Shown piece by piece: positions 44,848-54,349 of a DNA stretch of 64,000 bases. The notes under the pieces are model-generated. The model was not told the DNA's origin. It was given only the letters and a program-made list of their open reading frames with translations, and searched no databases. This DNA comes from Agreia sp. PsM10 (lineage in GTDB: Bacteria; Actinomycetota; Actinomycetes; Actinomycetales; Microbacteriaceae), in assembly GCF_030433855.1 (NCBI RefSeq), contig NZ_JARUXC010000002.1:310001-374000 (forward strand), written 5' to 3'. How positions within the stretch are numbered: the stretch's first letter is position 1; every line of letters begins with the position of its first letter. Position numbers and translations under genes: made by a program.

Positions 44848-45861
44848 TCACCCCCCAGTCTGGTGCCAGACGAAGTCGATTGCAGCCCTCAGCGCGGCGA
44901 GCCCCTCGGGTCGGTCGAGATCGAACTGGTATTCGTGCGGCAGCGGGGGAGTGAGATCGGCGGGCCAGAACAGCCGCGTCACCTCGACTCCCAGCGACTC
45001 CAGCCGATCGGCGAACGGCTTCGCCTGGCCGTCTGTCAGGGGGTCGCCATTGCCCCCGCTGATGAACGTCGGAGGAAACGCCGCGGTCGCCCGGTGCATC
45101 ATCGACATCTGCGCGAGCGAGGGCGACGAGGCGAAGCGCGGACCGCCCACGTAGGCGTGCAGGGCGGTTCGGTTGCCCCATCCGACGATGCCCGTCGCGG
45201 TCAGCAGACCCTCCATGTGGTAGATGCCGCAGTGCAGGATCACGCCGCGCAGCTGGTGGGCCGCAAGACCGGGCCGGATGCCGAGCTCGGCCGCGTAGGA
45301 GGGGTCGGTGATGGCGGTGGCCAGCTGGCTCGAGAGCTGCGCGCCCGCCGAGTCGCCGGCGAGAACGATGCGGTCGGGGTCGATGTGCAGCTCATCGGCG
45401 TGCGCGACGAGGTAGGCGTGGGCGTCGTTCAGCTGGTGCACGGCGGTGGGATAGCGGCTCGCCGGACCCCGGGAGTAGTCCACGCTGACCACGGTGAAGC
45501 CTGCCGCGGCGAGCAGCTCGAAGTAGGGCGCAGCGTTCGCGCGCCCGCCCGAGATCCATGCGCCGCCGTGCGTCCAGACCACGGTCGGCAGGCCGGCCGA
45601 CGCGCCCGACGGGTGGTAGACATCCAGAAGCGCGTGCTCGTCGTGCGGCCGATACCGGATGCCGGTGGCCCGGTCGACGCCGCCCGGTGCGTGGGCCTGA
45701 AGGGCCTTTAAGACCCGCGCCCCGTCTTTCTCGAAGACGTATCGCACGACGAGCGCCGACGGCCAGGGGCTCAATTTCCACGCGGAGATCGCGGCCGCCG
45801 TGACGGCGCCGATGACGACGGCAGCGGTGCCGAAGCGGGCGCGTGTGCGTCGATGGGTCAT
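44848..45861 (-). CDS. Alpha/beta hydrolase (HSL/esterase type) with N-terminal anchor
   Basis: 337 aa. A hydrophobic N-terminal segment (FGTAAVVIGAVTAAAISAW) suggests anchoring or export. The oxyanion motif HGGAW (98-102) and nucleophile motif GDSAG (169-173, Ser171) mark the hormone-sensitive-lipase-like branch; a GNGDPLTD acid and PHEYQF histidine complete the triad. The natural substrate is unknown, probably an ester. It overlaps the second hydrolase gene by ATGA, so the two are co-expressed. Confidence 0.85.
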   Translation of the reverse strand: MTHRRTRARFGTAAVVIGAVTAAAISAWKLSPWPSALVVRYVFEKDGARVLKALQAHAPGGVDRATGIRYRPHDEHALLDVYHPSGASAGLPTVVWTHGGAWISGGRANAAPYFELLAAAGFTVVSVDYSRGPASRYPTAVHQLNDAHAYLVAHADELHIDPDRIVLAGDSAGAQLSSQLATAITDPSYAAELGIRPGLAAHQLRGVILHCGIYHMEGLLTATGIVGWGNRTALHAYVGGPRFASSPSLAQMSMMHRATAAFPPTFISGGNGDPLTDGQAKPFADRLESLGVEVTRLFWPADLTPPLPHEYQFDLDRPEGLAALRAAIDFVWHQTGG

Positions 45862-46592
45862 TGCAGGGCTCCCGTGATCGTGTCGGTGATGATGTCGCGC
45901 ATGTCGGAGTCGTCGATCGAGGAGTCGCCGTCGCCCGCCTGCGGCCCGTAGTCGCCGAAGGCCGCGTGGTTGGCTCCCTCGATCTCGACGAAGGTCGTGT
46001 CTGCGGGCAGGGTCTTCGCGTTGGCGGCGATCTTGTCGGGCGTGCTGAGCCCGTCGTCGCTTCCCGACAGCGAGACGACGGTCAGGTCTGAGCCGGAGAG
46101 GTCGTTGGCGCAGTACGACCCGAAGAGAACGAGCCCCTTCACCTCGGGCGCCTCCGCGTACATGCACGCCTTCACCCCGCCGAGGGAGTGCCCGCCCACG
46201 AACCAGTCGGAGACGTCGGGCGCGAGTGAGGTGAAGGCCGACAGAGGCCGCGTCTCGAACAGCCCGAAATTGAGGAACGGGCGCACGATGACGACCGCGT
46301 ATCCGGCCTCGACGAGCCCGGACAGCTTGTAGGCGTAGGCGACGGGCTCGATCTTGGCGCCCGCGATGAACACGAGGCCCTGGCCGTTCGGGTCGGAGGC
46401 GGGCGTGAGCACCACGGAGTCGCGCGCGTAGTCGATGACGACGGCCGGGTCGTCGGCGACCTCGGCGAGAGGCTCGCGCTCGGCGGCGGATGTGACGTTG
46501 GCGTAGACGAGAAAGCCGCTCGCGCCCACGACGATCACGGCCACGAGAAGCGCGGCGGCGGTGCGCAGCAGAGAGCGACGACGAGAACTCAT
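45858..46592 (-). CDS. Alpha/beta hydrolase with signal/anchor segment
   Basis: 244 aa. An N-terminal helix (TAAALLVAVIVVGASGFLVYANV) is followed by a compact alpha/beta hydrolase: nucleophile motif GGHSLGGVKA (Ser136), acid in SGSDDGLS, histidine in GANHAAFGDYG. It resembles the DLH-like hydrolases that stay outside the membrane. It is the first gene of a two-gene unit and is divergent from arfB with 36 bp between them. The substrate is not evident. Confidence 0.82.
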   Translation of the reverse strand: MSSRRRSLLRTAAALLVAVIVVGASGFLVYANVTSAAEREPLAEVADDPAVVIDYARDSVVLTPASDPNGQGLVFIAGAKIEPVAYAYKLSGLVEAGYAVVIVRPFLNFGLFETRPLSAFTSLAPDVSDWFVGGHSLGGVKACMYAEAPEVKGLVLFGSYCANDLSGSDLTVVSLSGSDDGLSTPDKIAANAKTLPADTTFVEIEGANHAAFGDYGPQAGDGDSSIDDSDMRDIITDTITGALQ

Positions 46593-46628
46593 GGGGTCGA
46601 TTCTCCCTGATCGTGCGACGCTGGGTGA

Positions 46629-47051
46629 ATGGATCTCGAGGTGGTGGATGGGCTCACCATCCCGGCGGCGGAGCTCGACTGGCGATTCTCCCGCTCGTCG
46701 GGCCCGGGCGGCCAGCACGTCAACACCTCCGACAGTCGGGTGCAGCTGTCGTGGAGCGTCGCCGACTCCGCCGTGCTCAGCGAGACGCAGCGGGAGCAGT
46801 TGCTGAGCAGACTCGGTCGCCGACTGACCGCCGGGCGCATCACCGTCACGGTCTCGGCACAGCGCTCCCAGCTGCGCAATCGCGAGACCGCCCTCGAGAA
46901 TCTCGGCGAGCTCGTGCGCGACGCGCTGGCGCCTCCTGCGCCGCTCCGGCGAGCGACGAAGCCGACCCGTGGCTCGGCGAGGCGCCACCTGGCCGGCAAG
47001 AAGCGACGGTCGGAGACCAAGCAGCAGCGTCAACGGCCGACGGCCGAATAG
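46629..47051 (+). CDS. arfB: Peptide chain release factor-like rescue protein ArfB
   Basis: 140 aa. The GGQ motif (27-29) in RSSGPGGQHVNTSDSRVQL is the peptidyl-tRNA hydrolysis site of class I release factors. There is no codon-recognition domain; instead a Lys/Arg-rich C-terminal tail (RRHLAGKKRRSETKQQRQ) enters the empty mRNA channel. It frees ribosomes stalled on broken mRNA. It starts ATG 46629 without a clear ribosome-binding site. Confidence 0.92.
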   Translation: MDLEVVDGLTIPAAELDWRFSRSSGPGGQHVNTSDSRVQLSWSVADSAVLSETQREQLLSRLGRRLTAGRITVTVSAQRSQLRNRETALENLGELVRDALAPPAPLRRATKPTRGSARRHLAGKKRRSETKQQRQRPTAE

Positions 47052-47072
47052 ACGAGCCGGGCGTCACACGCG

Positions 47073-48866
47073 TCAGTTCTCCTCCGTGGTCGGCGGGGAG
47101 TTGCGGTCGATCGCGTCTGCCGCGCGCACCAGCGCGAGGTGCGACAGAGCCTGGGGCGTGTTGCCCATCTGCCGACCCGCGGCCGGGTCGTACTCCTCGG
47201 AGAGCAGGCCCACGTCGTTGGTGAACGACACCAGTCTGTCCATGAGCGTGACCGCGTCGGCGAGGCGCCCCGAGCCCGCCCACTGCTCCGCGAGCCAGAA
47301 CGAGCAGGCGAGAAACGGATGCTCGCCGGCCGGCAACCCGTCGACGTCGCTCTCGGTGCGATACCGCATCACGAGCCCGTCGTTCAGGAGGTCGCTCTCG
47401 ATGGCCTTCACCGTGCCGAGCATGCGCGCATCCGTCGGGGTGCAGAAGCCGGTCTGCGGAAGCAGAAGCAGCGATGCGTCGACCTCGGTGCTGCCGTAGT
47501 ACTGGGTGTAGGTGCCGCGCTCGGCGTCCCACCCGTTCTGTTCGATCTCGGCGCGCACCTCGTCGCGCAGTTTCTCCCAGCGGTCGGCCGGCCCGTCGAG
47601 CCCGAATTCGCGCACACCCCGCACGGCCCTGTCGAGGGCGACCCAGATCATGACGCGCGAGTGCGTGAAGTGCTGCAGCGCGCCGCGGATCTCCCAGATG
47701 CCGTTGTCGGGCCTGGTCCAGTTGTCTTCGACGAAACTCATCAGCGCCCTCTGCAGCGGCCAGCTGAACTCGGTCTCCTCGGCGCCGGCGAGGCGTGCCT
47801 CGTGCAGGGCCATCATGACCTCGCCGATCACGTCGGCCTGGTACTGCAGCGCGGCCCCGTTGCCGATGCGCACCGGCGAAGCGCCCTGGTAGCCGGGCAG
47901 GCTCGTGATCTCGCGCTCGGGCAGCTCGCGTTCGCCGGCCAGGCCGTACATGATCTGGATGTCTGCGGGATCGCCCGCGATGGCGCGCAGCAGCCAGTCG
48001 CGCCAGTTCACGGCCTCCTCGTCGAAGCCGTGCGAGAGCAGAACCTGCAGGGTGAGCGACGCGTCGCGCAGCCACACGTAGCGGTAGTCCCAGTTGCGAA
48101 CCCCGCCCTGCGATTCGGGGAGCGACGTCGTTGCCGCCGCGACGATGCCGCCCGTGTCCTCGTGACTGAGGGCGCGCAGCACGAGAAGCGACCGGATGAC
48201 CTCCGGCCCGTACGGTCCGTCGTGCGTGAGCGACTTCGACCACTCGGCCCACCACGATTTCGTGGCGACGAGGCGTTCGTCGAAGTCGAGCTGCTGCGGG
48301 GGCTCCCTGTGCGACGGGAACCAGGTGAGCGAGATGTCGACGTGGCTGCCCTCGCGCACCGCGAACACGCCGCGGTGCCGGGTGTCGGCGGCCGTGAGCC
48401 GCGGCCCTCGCCGCACCAGCGCATCCGGCCCGGCGATGGCCACGAGCATCGGATGGCCGTGGTCTCGGGACTGGCGCACCCAGGGAACGGCCGTCGCGTA
48501 CCCGAAACGGATCACCAGCTCCTCGACCATCTCGACGTGGCCCGAGACGCCGCGCACCCGGCGCAGTACGTCGGCCCGTCGGTCGCCGTGCGGCATGAGG
48601 TCGATGACCTCGACCACGCCGGTCGGGGTGGTCCAGGTGGTGACCAGCACGAAGGTGTTTCCGTCGTAGACGCGTGTGCAGGTGGCCTCGGGCGACGACG
48701 GAGCAAGGAGCCAGCGGCCGTGCTCCTCGGTGCCGAGGAGGGCGCCGAACGTCGACGGCGAGTCGTAGCGGGGGAGACAGAGCCAGTCGATGCTGCCGTC
48801 GCGCCCCACGAGGGCCGCCGTGTGGCAGTCGCTGATCAGGGCGTAATCCTCGATGGCCAGGCTCAT
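47073..48866 (-). CDS. Glycoside hydrolase family 15 protein (trehalase/glucoamylase-like)
   Basis: 597 aa. An N-terminal beta domain (MSLAIEDYALISDCHTAALVGRDGSIDWLCLPRYDS) precedes an (alpha/alpha)6 barrel with RNWDYRYVWLRDASLTLQVLL, YGLAGERELPEREI and EHPFLACSFWLAEQWA. The intracellular GH15 proteins of actinobacteria include trehalases; others act on maltose-like sugars. No signal peptide. It is divergent from the G6PDH gene. Trehalase activity is plausible but not proven by sequence. Confidence 0.85.
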   Translation of the reverse strand: MSLAIEDYALISDCHTAALVGRDGSIDWLCLPRYDSPSTFGALLGTEEHGRWLLAPSSPEATCTRVYDGNTFVLVTTWTTPTGVVEVIDLMPHGDRRADVLRRVRGVSGHVEMVEELVIRFGYATAVPWVRQSRDHGHPMLVAIAGPDALVRRGPRLTAADTRHRGVFAVREGSHVDISLTWFPSHREPPQQLDFDERLVATKSWWAEWSKSLTHDGPYGPEVIRSLLVLRALSHEDTGGIVAAATTSLPESQGGVRNWDYRYVWLRDASLTLQVLLSHGFDEEAVNWRDWLLRAIAGDPADIQIMYGLAGERELPEREITSLPGYQGASPVRIGNGAALQYQADVIGEVMMALHEARLAGAEETEFSWPLQRALMSFVEDNWTRPDNGIWEIRGALQHFTHSRVMIWVALDRAVRGVREFGLDGPADRWEKLRDEVRAEIEQNGWDAERGTYTQYYGSTEVDASLLLLPQTGFCTPTDARMLGTVKAIESDLLNDGLVMRYRTESDVDGLPAGEHPFLACSFWLAEQWAGSGRLADAVTLMDRLVSFTNDVGLLSEEYDPAAGRQMGNTPQALSHLALVRAADAIDRNSPPTTEEN

Positions 48867-48909
48867 TACCCCATCTTCACACCTGAAGGCTGCGCTCGGC
48901 GCCCGGCAC

Positions 48910-48915
48910 TACCCT
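48910..48915 (+). promoter_or_regulatory. -10 element for the G6PDH gene
   Basis: TACCCT lies eight bases before the ATG at 48923, within the 56-bp gap to the divergent GH15 gene. It fits a leaderless mRNA. Confidence 0.35.
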
Positions 48916-48922
48916 GACTACC

Positions 48923-50299
48923 ATGTCGAAGAAATTGTCATCGCTGATCATTCTCGGAGCCTCGGGCGACCTCACCTCCCGCCTGCTCCTTCCCGGCCTC
49001 GGCCAGCTGCTCGATGAGCAGAACGAGCGCCACCTGCAGTTGATCGGCGCGGGCAGCGCCGACTGGAGCGACGACGACTTCAGAAAGGTCGTCGACACGG
49101 CGTTCGCCACGGTGAACTGCACCGGCCCGTCGGGCGACCACACACGAACCACGGCCACCTACGTGAAGGCCGACGTCACGGACCCGGCCGTGCTGCAGAA
49201 GCTGATCGACTCGTGCGACGCCGCCCCAGCCATCTACTTCGCGCTGCCGCCCGCCGTGGCCGTCGCCGCCTGCACGGCGCTCGAGCAGGTCACCCGACCG
49301 GCCGGGCTCACGCTCGCCCTCGAGAAGCCGTTCGGCACCGACGTGGCGAGCGCAGAGGCGCTGAACGCGCAGCTGGCCAAGCTCGTCCCCGAGAACCAGA
49401 TCCACCGCGTAGACCACTTCCTCGGCCGATCCACCGTCTTCAACCTGCTCGGGCTGCGCTTCGCGAACCGCATCTTCGAGCCCGTCTGGAACGCCGAGCA
49501 CATCGAGAAGGTCGACATCGTCTACGACGAGCAGCTCGGGCTCGAGGGCCGGGCCGGCTACTACGACACCGCGGGCGCCCTCATCGACATGATCCAGAGC
49601 CACCTGCTTCAGGTGATGGCGGTGGTCGCGATGGAGCCGCCGTCGACGCTCGGCGCCGACGACCTGCGCGACGCGAAGGAGATCGTGCTGCGCGCCACGA
49701 GCCTGAAAGACGGCGATCCGGCAGCCTCGAGCCGACGCGCCCGCTACACCGCGGGAGACGTCGACGGCCGCGAGATGCCCGCGTACTCCAAGGAGCCCGG
49801 GGTCGTCGCCTCGCGCAAGACCGAGACGCTCGCCGAGGTCACCGTGCAGATCGACACGTGGCGCTGGGCGGGTGTGCCCTTCACCCTCCGCAGCGGCAAG
49901 GCGCTCTCCGAGCGTCGTCGCGAGATCGCGATCACGTTCAAGAAGGCCAATCGGGTGCCCACGGGGCTCACGGGAACCGAGCATCCGAACGTTCTGCGCA
50001 TCTTCCTCGCCCCCGACCAGATGTCGCTCGAGCTCAACGTGAACGGCCCGGGCGACCCCTACGAGCTCGAGAAGACGCAGCTCGACGCCCTCTTCGGCGA
50101 CGGCCAGCTGCTCGCCTACCGCGAGGTGCTCGCCGGCATTCTCGACGGAGACCCGTCGCTGTCGGTGCGCGGCGATTCGGCGGTGGAGGGCTGGCGCATC
50201 GTGGCCCCGGTGCTCGAGGCGTGGCGCGCCGACGAGGTGCCGCTCGACAGCTACAAGGCGGGCTCGGACGGTCCGTCGAAGTGGGCCCGCATCGGTTGA
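48923..50299 (+). CDS. zwf: Glucose-6-phosphate dehydrogenase (divergent)
   Basis: 458 aa. The NADP-binding GASGDLTSRLLLPGL (12-26) and NLLGLRFANRIFEPVWNAEHIEKVDI region identify G6PDH, the first oxidative pentose phosphate step. The substrate-binding motif usually DHYLGK reads DHFLGR (164-169), so the conserved lysine is arginine. No opcA, tal, tkt or gnd lies nearby, so it may be a second copy or a variant acting on another sugar phosphate. Its stop is 54 bp from that of the PaaK-like gene. Confidence 0.85.
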   Translation: MSKKLSSLIILGASGDLTSRLLLPGLGQLLDEQNERHLQLIGAGSADWSDDDFRKVVDTAFATVNCTGPSGDHTRTTATYVKADVTDPAVLQKLIDSCDAAPAIYFALPPAVAVAACTALEQVTRPAGLTLALEKPFGTDVASAEALNAQLAKLVPENQIHRVDHFLGRSTVFNLLGLRFANRIFEPVWNAEHIEKVDIVYDEQLGLEGRAGYYDTAGALIDMIQSHLLQVMAVVAMEPPSTLGADDLRDAKEIVLRATSLKDGDPAASSRRARYTAGDVDGREMPAYSKEPGVVASRKTETLAEVTVQIDTWRWAGVPFTLRSGKALSERRREIAITFKKANRVPTGLTGTEHPNVLRIFLAPDQMSLELNVNGPGDPYELEKTQLDALFGDGQLLAYREVLAGILDGDPSLSVRGDSAVEGWRIVAPVLEAWRADEVPLDSYKAGSDGPSKWARIG

Positions 50300-50353
50300 C
50301 GCGGACCCTGCGCCGGTCGAGAAACGAGCGTATTGAGACCACCACCGCTGCGC

Positions 50354-51721
50354 TCACGCGCGCGAGACGTAGCGGCGGGGCTTTCCGTCGCCGAGGTCGG
50401 AGAGGGACGGGCGCTGCTGCACCTCGACCGTGCGGCCGAGCAGTGCTTCAAGGGCGGCTGTGACCTGCGCCGAATCGCCCCGCACGATCGTCGCCTCGAC
50501 CCGGCCCGTCGCATCCTGAATCACCGACCAGCCGTGCGCGCCGGCCGCCTGCAGGTGCTGGGTCAGGTCGACGCACGGCACGCGGCTGCCGTCGGCGGCC
50601 AGAAACGTGGTCGCCTCGCGACCCTCGAGGTCGGCGATCGCGAGCCGACCGCCGACGTCGACCAGGCGGCCGAAGTCGCCCGTGCGGTAGCGCACGAGAG
50701 GCAGCAGGGAGTTCTCGCCGGCGGTCACCACGATCTCTCCGTGCGCGCCGGGCGGGGCCGGTCGGCCCCGCTCGTCGACGATCTCGACGTGCACGCGCCG
50801 GTCGAGCACCACGAACGGCCCGTCGTCGGCGCGGGATGCGATGGGCCGGGTCTCGTGGAGTCCGTAGATGTCGATCACGGGGCAGCCGTAAGCACGCTCG
50901 AGGTCGTGGCGCAGCGCACTCGACAGGGCCATCGCGCCGGAGAAGATCGCGAGCGGGCGGAGCGCCGCGACGAGCTCGGCGTCGAGCAGCTCGGCGAGGC
51001 TGGTGGGGCTGCCGCTGAACGCCTGCGGGTTCTGGTCGACGAGGAATCGTGTGCGAGCGTCAGGGCTGCGCCACCCGCGCCGGTCGAGATTGAGCCGGGC
51101 CATCGTGGCCTGGTCGAAGGAGCTGATCACCGAGGCGTAGGTGAACGCCTGCCGTTGCTTCACGACGTGGGCGAGCGCGAGGCGGGTGTGATCCGGCTCC
51201 CACACGACACCCTGTTCGGCGGCGAGGGCGATCATCAGGTGGAAGGTCCGTGCCGTGTCCTCGATGTCGTCGGGAATCAGCAGCGCGCGGCCCGTGCTGC
51301 CCGAGCTCGACCCGTGCACCGCCCGTGCGAGATCGGCGTCGAGGGGCACGAACGCCGACACATCGTCGACGAGGTCGTCACGGGTGATCAGGGGGAAGTC
51401 CTGCAGCGAGCGAAGCTCCGCCGCCCGTCTTCGGTAGGCGGGAAGGCGTCGCGCCGTGTCGAGGTGCTCGTCGATCCAGCCGGCCGTCGGCAGGGGCCGG
51501 CGCACGCGCCGCACGGCCTCGGCCGAGAGCCGGTCGCCCGTGGCGTGAACCCACGCCGGGGCATCCGGATGCGACCTGAGCGTCTCGAGCCGACGCGCGC
51601 CCTCGGGGCTGAGTGTCGGCCACCGTTCGGCATCGACGAGGGCCGTCTGGCCGCCGGGAGTGTACTCGGCGATGGCCAGGGGATCGTCGGGGTCTGGCGC
51701 GTTGATGCCGTTCACGCTCAT
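50354..51721 (-). CDS. PaaK/CapK-like adenylate-forming enzyme
   Basis: 455 aa. It has the marks of the phenylacetate-CoA-ligase-like branch of ANL enzymes: phosphate-binding SSSGSTGRA (138-146), a YGLHE motif in place of YGxTE, YRTGD near the start of the C-terminal part, and a C-terminal subdomain ending in RRYV. These enzymes activate a carboxylate as an acyl-adenylate. The P-loop ends in Arg rather than Lys. No acyl carrier protein or CoA-pathway gene is adjacent. It is the last gene of the MoxR/VWA operon and overlaps the upstream gene by ATGA. The substrate is unknown. Confidence 0.8.
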   Translation of the reverse strand: MSVNGINAPDPDDPLAIAEYTPGGQTALVDAERWPTLSPEGARRLETLRSHPDAPAWVHATGDRLSAEAVRRVRRPLPTAGWIDEHLDTARRLPAYRRRAAELRSLQDFPLITRDDLVDDVSAFVPLDADLARAVHGSSSGSTGRALLIPDDIEDTARTFHLMIALAAEQGVVWEPDHTRLALAHVVKQRQAFTYASVISSFDQATMARLNLDRRGWRSPDARTRFLVDQNPQAFSGSPTSLAELLDAELVAALRPLAIFSGAMALSSALRHDLERAYGCPVIDIYGLHETRPIASRADDGPFVVLDRRVHVEIVDERGRPAPPGAHGEIVVTAGENSLLPLVRYRTGDFGRLVDVGGRLAIADLEGREATTFLAADGSRVPCVDLTQHLQAAGAHGWSVIQDATGRVEATIVRGDSAQVTAALEALLGRTVEVQQRPSLSDLGDGKPRRYVSRA

Positions 51722-52389
51722 TCGTGGGTGTACCGGGCGGCCGCCTCGCGCGCCCGGGCGTCGTTCAGGGCGCGGGTCACCTCGAGGCGGTGTGCATGCT
51801 CCGCAGCGGCGGCGGCCAGAGCTCCGTTGCGTTGCAGCGAGTCCCGCATGTCGAGCAGCGATCGAGCCGTCTCGCGGTCCTCGCCGGCGGGCAGTGCGCC
51901 CGACCAGAGCAGGAAGGTCCGGGCGGCCTCGTCTCGGCGCTCGGCGTCGCTGATCCACTCGGAGGGATCGACGACGGCGGCCAACCGCAGCGCGAGAGCC
52001 GCGAGTGTGCGCGCCGCGTGGGCGGTCTCCAGCCGGGGAGCGAATGCACCGAGCAGGTCTTCGCTCGCCCAGAGCCACAGGGCGATGGCCGCGCCCCGTC
52101 TGGCGGCCGACGACCTCGTCTCCGTGACGTCGCTGAGCAACTGCACGACCTCGGTCGATGCGGGCGTGCGGCCGCGATCGGCGCCGAGAACGTCGCCGGC
52201 GAGGGCCAGCAGGGAGACCCGGTCGTCGAGGAAGCTCTTCGGGATGCTCGAGAGACGGCTGCCCACGACGTCGACGGGTGGCCCGGGCACGGCCCGCTGC
52301 CAGGCTGCGTCGACGTCGTCGCCGCAGTCGAGCCAGCGCTGCAGCAGCTGCTCGGCCGACTCGATGTCCGGCTCCATTCGATCAGCCAC
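51718..52389 (-). CDS. Unknown alpha-helical protein of the MoxR/VWA operon
   Basis: 223 aa, with no motif I recognise. The sequence is rich in Ala, Leu, Arg and Glu, predicted almost entirely helical (RRGAAIALWLWASEDLLGAFAPRLETAHAARTLAALALRLAAVV; LLDMRDSLQRNGALAAAAAEHAHRLEVTRALNDARAREAAARY). It has no signal peptide and no cysteine pair suggesting metal binding. It overlaps the VWA gene by eight bases and the PaaK-like gene by four, so it is translated with both. An adaptor between the two is a reasonable guess. Confidence 0.75.
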   Translation of the reverse strand: MADRMEPDIESAEQLLQRWLDCGDDVDAAWQRAVPGPPVDVVGSRLSSIPKSFLDDRVSLLALAGDVLGADRGRTPASTEVVQLLSDVTETRSSAARRGAAIALWLWASEDLLGAFAPRLETAHAARTLAALALRLAAVVDPSEWISDAERRDEAARTFLLWSGALPAGEDRETARSLLDMRDSLQRNGALAAAAAEHAHRLEVTRALNDARAREAAARYTHE

Positions 52390-54349
52390 GTCGACCTCCA
52401 GCTTCAGTGCGTCGAAGGCCCGGCGGTTCGGCGAGTCTGCGGGCCAGGCGCGCGCAGACGAGGGGCGCGTCCGTCATCCTGTCGATGTACTCGACGTCGT
52501 AGCCGGCCTCGGTGGCCGGCTCCGTGAGGCGACGACCGGCATCCTGAACGACGAGCGTGGCGGTGTCGAGGGTTCGGCGCACCGTCCGCGCCACGTCCGC
52601 ATACTGTGGCTGCCCCGCACCGAACATCGACTGCAGGCCGTCGTCGGAGAGCACGACGACGTGCCGTCGTTTGACGGACGCGCCGGCTCCGCGGGAGCGT
52701 CGCGCGTCGGCGTAGCGGGTCGCGTAGAGGTCGAGGGGAAACGTCGTTCCGTGCCCGAAATAGAAGGTGAGGTCGCGCATCAACTCGGCCCTGTCGCGGG
52801 TGAACCGTGCGCCGCCCGCGACCTCGCCCGCTGCGGAGAACGACGTCACTCGCGCCTGTCCGCCCCCGCGGAGGGCGCTCAGAATGAGGATGGTGCCGGC
52901 CAGCACGCCCGGAGATTCGCGTCGAGGTGCGGTCATCGACCCGGAGGAGTCGATATAGATGTCGAGCTGCACGCTCTCACGGGCGTCGGGAGGAGCATCC
53001 GGCAGCACATCGCGAAGCCTCGTCGTGACGCCGGGAACGACGGTCGTGCTGTGCGACAGTGAGGCAGGCCAGTCGATCGCCGAGATGTCGTCGTCGATGT
53101 TCCACTGCTCGAGGGCGCCGGGGATGGTCTCGTCGAGTGAGCGCGGCGTGCTCGGGGGCTGGGTGAGGGGCCGCACGTACCGGCGGGCAGCGGTGAGGTA
53201 CCAGGCCGCCACGACGTCGTCGGCATTCGCCGCCGAATAGAGCGCCAGCGTGTCGGCCAATCCGTATCCCTGGCCGAGCCCGTCGACGCTCGCGTCGTCG
53301 GCCGATTCGTCGTTGGCCTCCATGCCGGTGCCCGAGGCCGATGCGGCCTGGCGCGCCTTCTCGACGGCCGGATGCTCCGGCACCTCGCGCAGCCGCGGGT
53401 CGCCGAGCACCCGCTCGAGTTCGGCCGCCGTGGGAGCCGTCTCGTCGGCTTGCCCCGCGCATCCGCCCGCCGCCTGCGCGCCGGCCGCCGTCGAGCGCCG
53501 ACGGGGCTCCCCGTCGGAGATCAGGTAGGGCGCCATGATCATGCCGAAGCGCAGGGCGCCGCTCACCGGGTCGTCGCCGAAGGTGCGCACGGTCTCGGCG
53601 AGGAGGGCGGCGTCGAGGGGCGGATTCGTGAGCACGAGCTCCGCCCAGCGCGCCTCGGCGGCGATGCGGGCGTCGGCGGCCGCTGCTGCCTCGACGGCCT
53701 TCAGCCTCTGCTCCTCGGTCTTCGTCGCGGCGGGCACCGTCGGTGGTGGCGGCTGCCGGTGCACGACGGGCCGCGGCGGCGGTTCCGCCGGGCACAGGAA
53801 TCCTGCCGGCCTGCTCCAGAGGATCTCGTAGGCGCGCAGCACCACCCACCAGAGCTGGTCGGAGGGTGGCGACACTGACAGCGCGCGCCACATGGTGATC
53901 ATCTGGGGGTCGCCGGAGGTCGCGCCGTCGCGCTGCCGCTGCATCGTCGCGACGCGGGTGTTGATCAGCATGTCCGACCACAGGTTCGACATGCGGTGGG
54001 CCTGGCCGTCGGGATCGGGGATGCGGGCCCGTCCCGTGGCGGCGATGGCCCGGGCGAGCTGCTGGGTGATCGTGAACGAGTCGATACGCGTGCTCGGAGA
54101 CAGCACGTGGTGGCCGATCTCGTGCGCGAAGATCGATTCGTAGAACCCGTCGACCCCGTGGCGGCGGGCCTCGGTCGGATCGACCGACACCTGCGGTGGA
54201 AACGAGAACCACGCGAACGACGACCTCGCGGCACCGGGTTCGAGGAGAGGATCATGCAGGCGCACGCCCCACAGCGCCTGCGCCGACTGCCAAGCCGCGC
54301 GCTGCGCCTCGTCGAGAGGATGCTCGCGTGCACCGAAGAGAGGGGTCAT
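52382..54349 (-). CDS. Zincin + VWA domain protein (DUF2201-like)
   Basis: 655 aa. The N-terminal part carries a zinc-peptidase signature HEIGH (76-80), with a NLWSDMLINTR helix after it. A Pro-rich and then charged linker follows. The C-terminal VWA domain starts near residue 460 with a complete MIDAS: D467, S469, S471 (DSSGSM), T535/T536 (HGTTFP) and D569/D570 (LSDDG). The pairing of a putative metallopeptidase with a VWA-like domain recalls DUF2201 proteins, partners of MoxR ATPases. It overlaps the unknown gene upstream by ATGA and sits between unknown proteins in a five-gene run. It probably forms a complex with the MoxR protein at 55062. Confidence 0.85.
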   Translation of the reverse strand: MTPLFGAREHPLDEAQRAAWQSAQALWGVRLHDPLLEPGAARSSFAWFSFPPQVSVDPTEARRHGVDGFYESIFAHEIGHHVLSPSTRIDSFTITQQLARAIAATGRARIPDPDGQAHRMSNLWSDMLINTRVATMQRQRDGATSGDPQMITMWRALSVSPPSDQLWWVVLRAYEILWSRPAGFLCPAEPPPRPVVHRQPPPPTVPAATKTEEQRLKAVEAAAAADARIAAEARWAELVLTNPPLDAALLAETVRTFGDDPVSGALRFGMIMAPYLISDGEPRRRSTAAGAQAAGGCAGQADETAPTAAELERVLGDPRLREVPEHPAVEKARQAASASGTGMEANDESADDASVDGLGQGYGLADTLALYSAANADDVVAAWYLTAARRYVRPLTQPPSTPRSLDETIPGALEQWNIDDDISAIDWPASLSHSTTVVPGVTTRLRDVLPDAPPDARESVQLDIYIDSSGSMTAPRRESPGVLAGTILILSALRGGGQARVTSFSAAGEVAGGARFTRDRAELMRDLTFYFGHGTTFPLDLYATRYADARRSRGAGASVKRRHVVVLSDDGLQSMFGAGQPQYADVARTVRRTLDTATLVVQDAGRRLTEPATEAGYDVEYIDRMTDAPLVCARLARRLAEPPGLRRTEAGGRRG

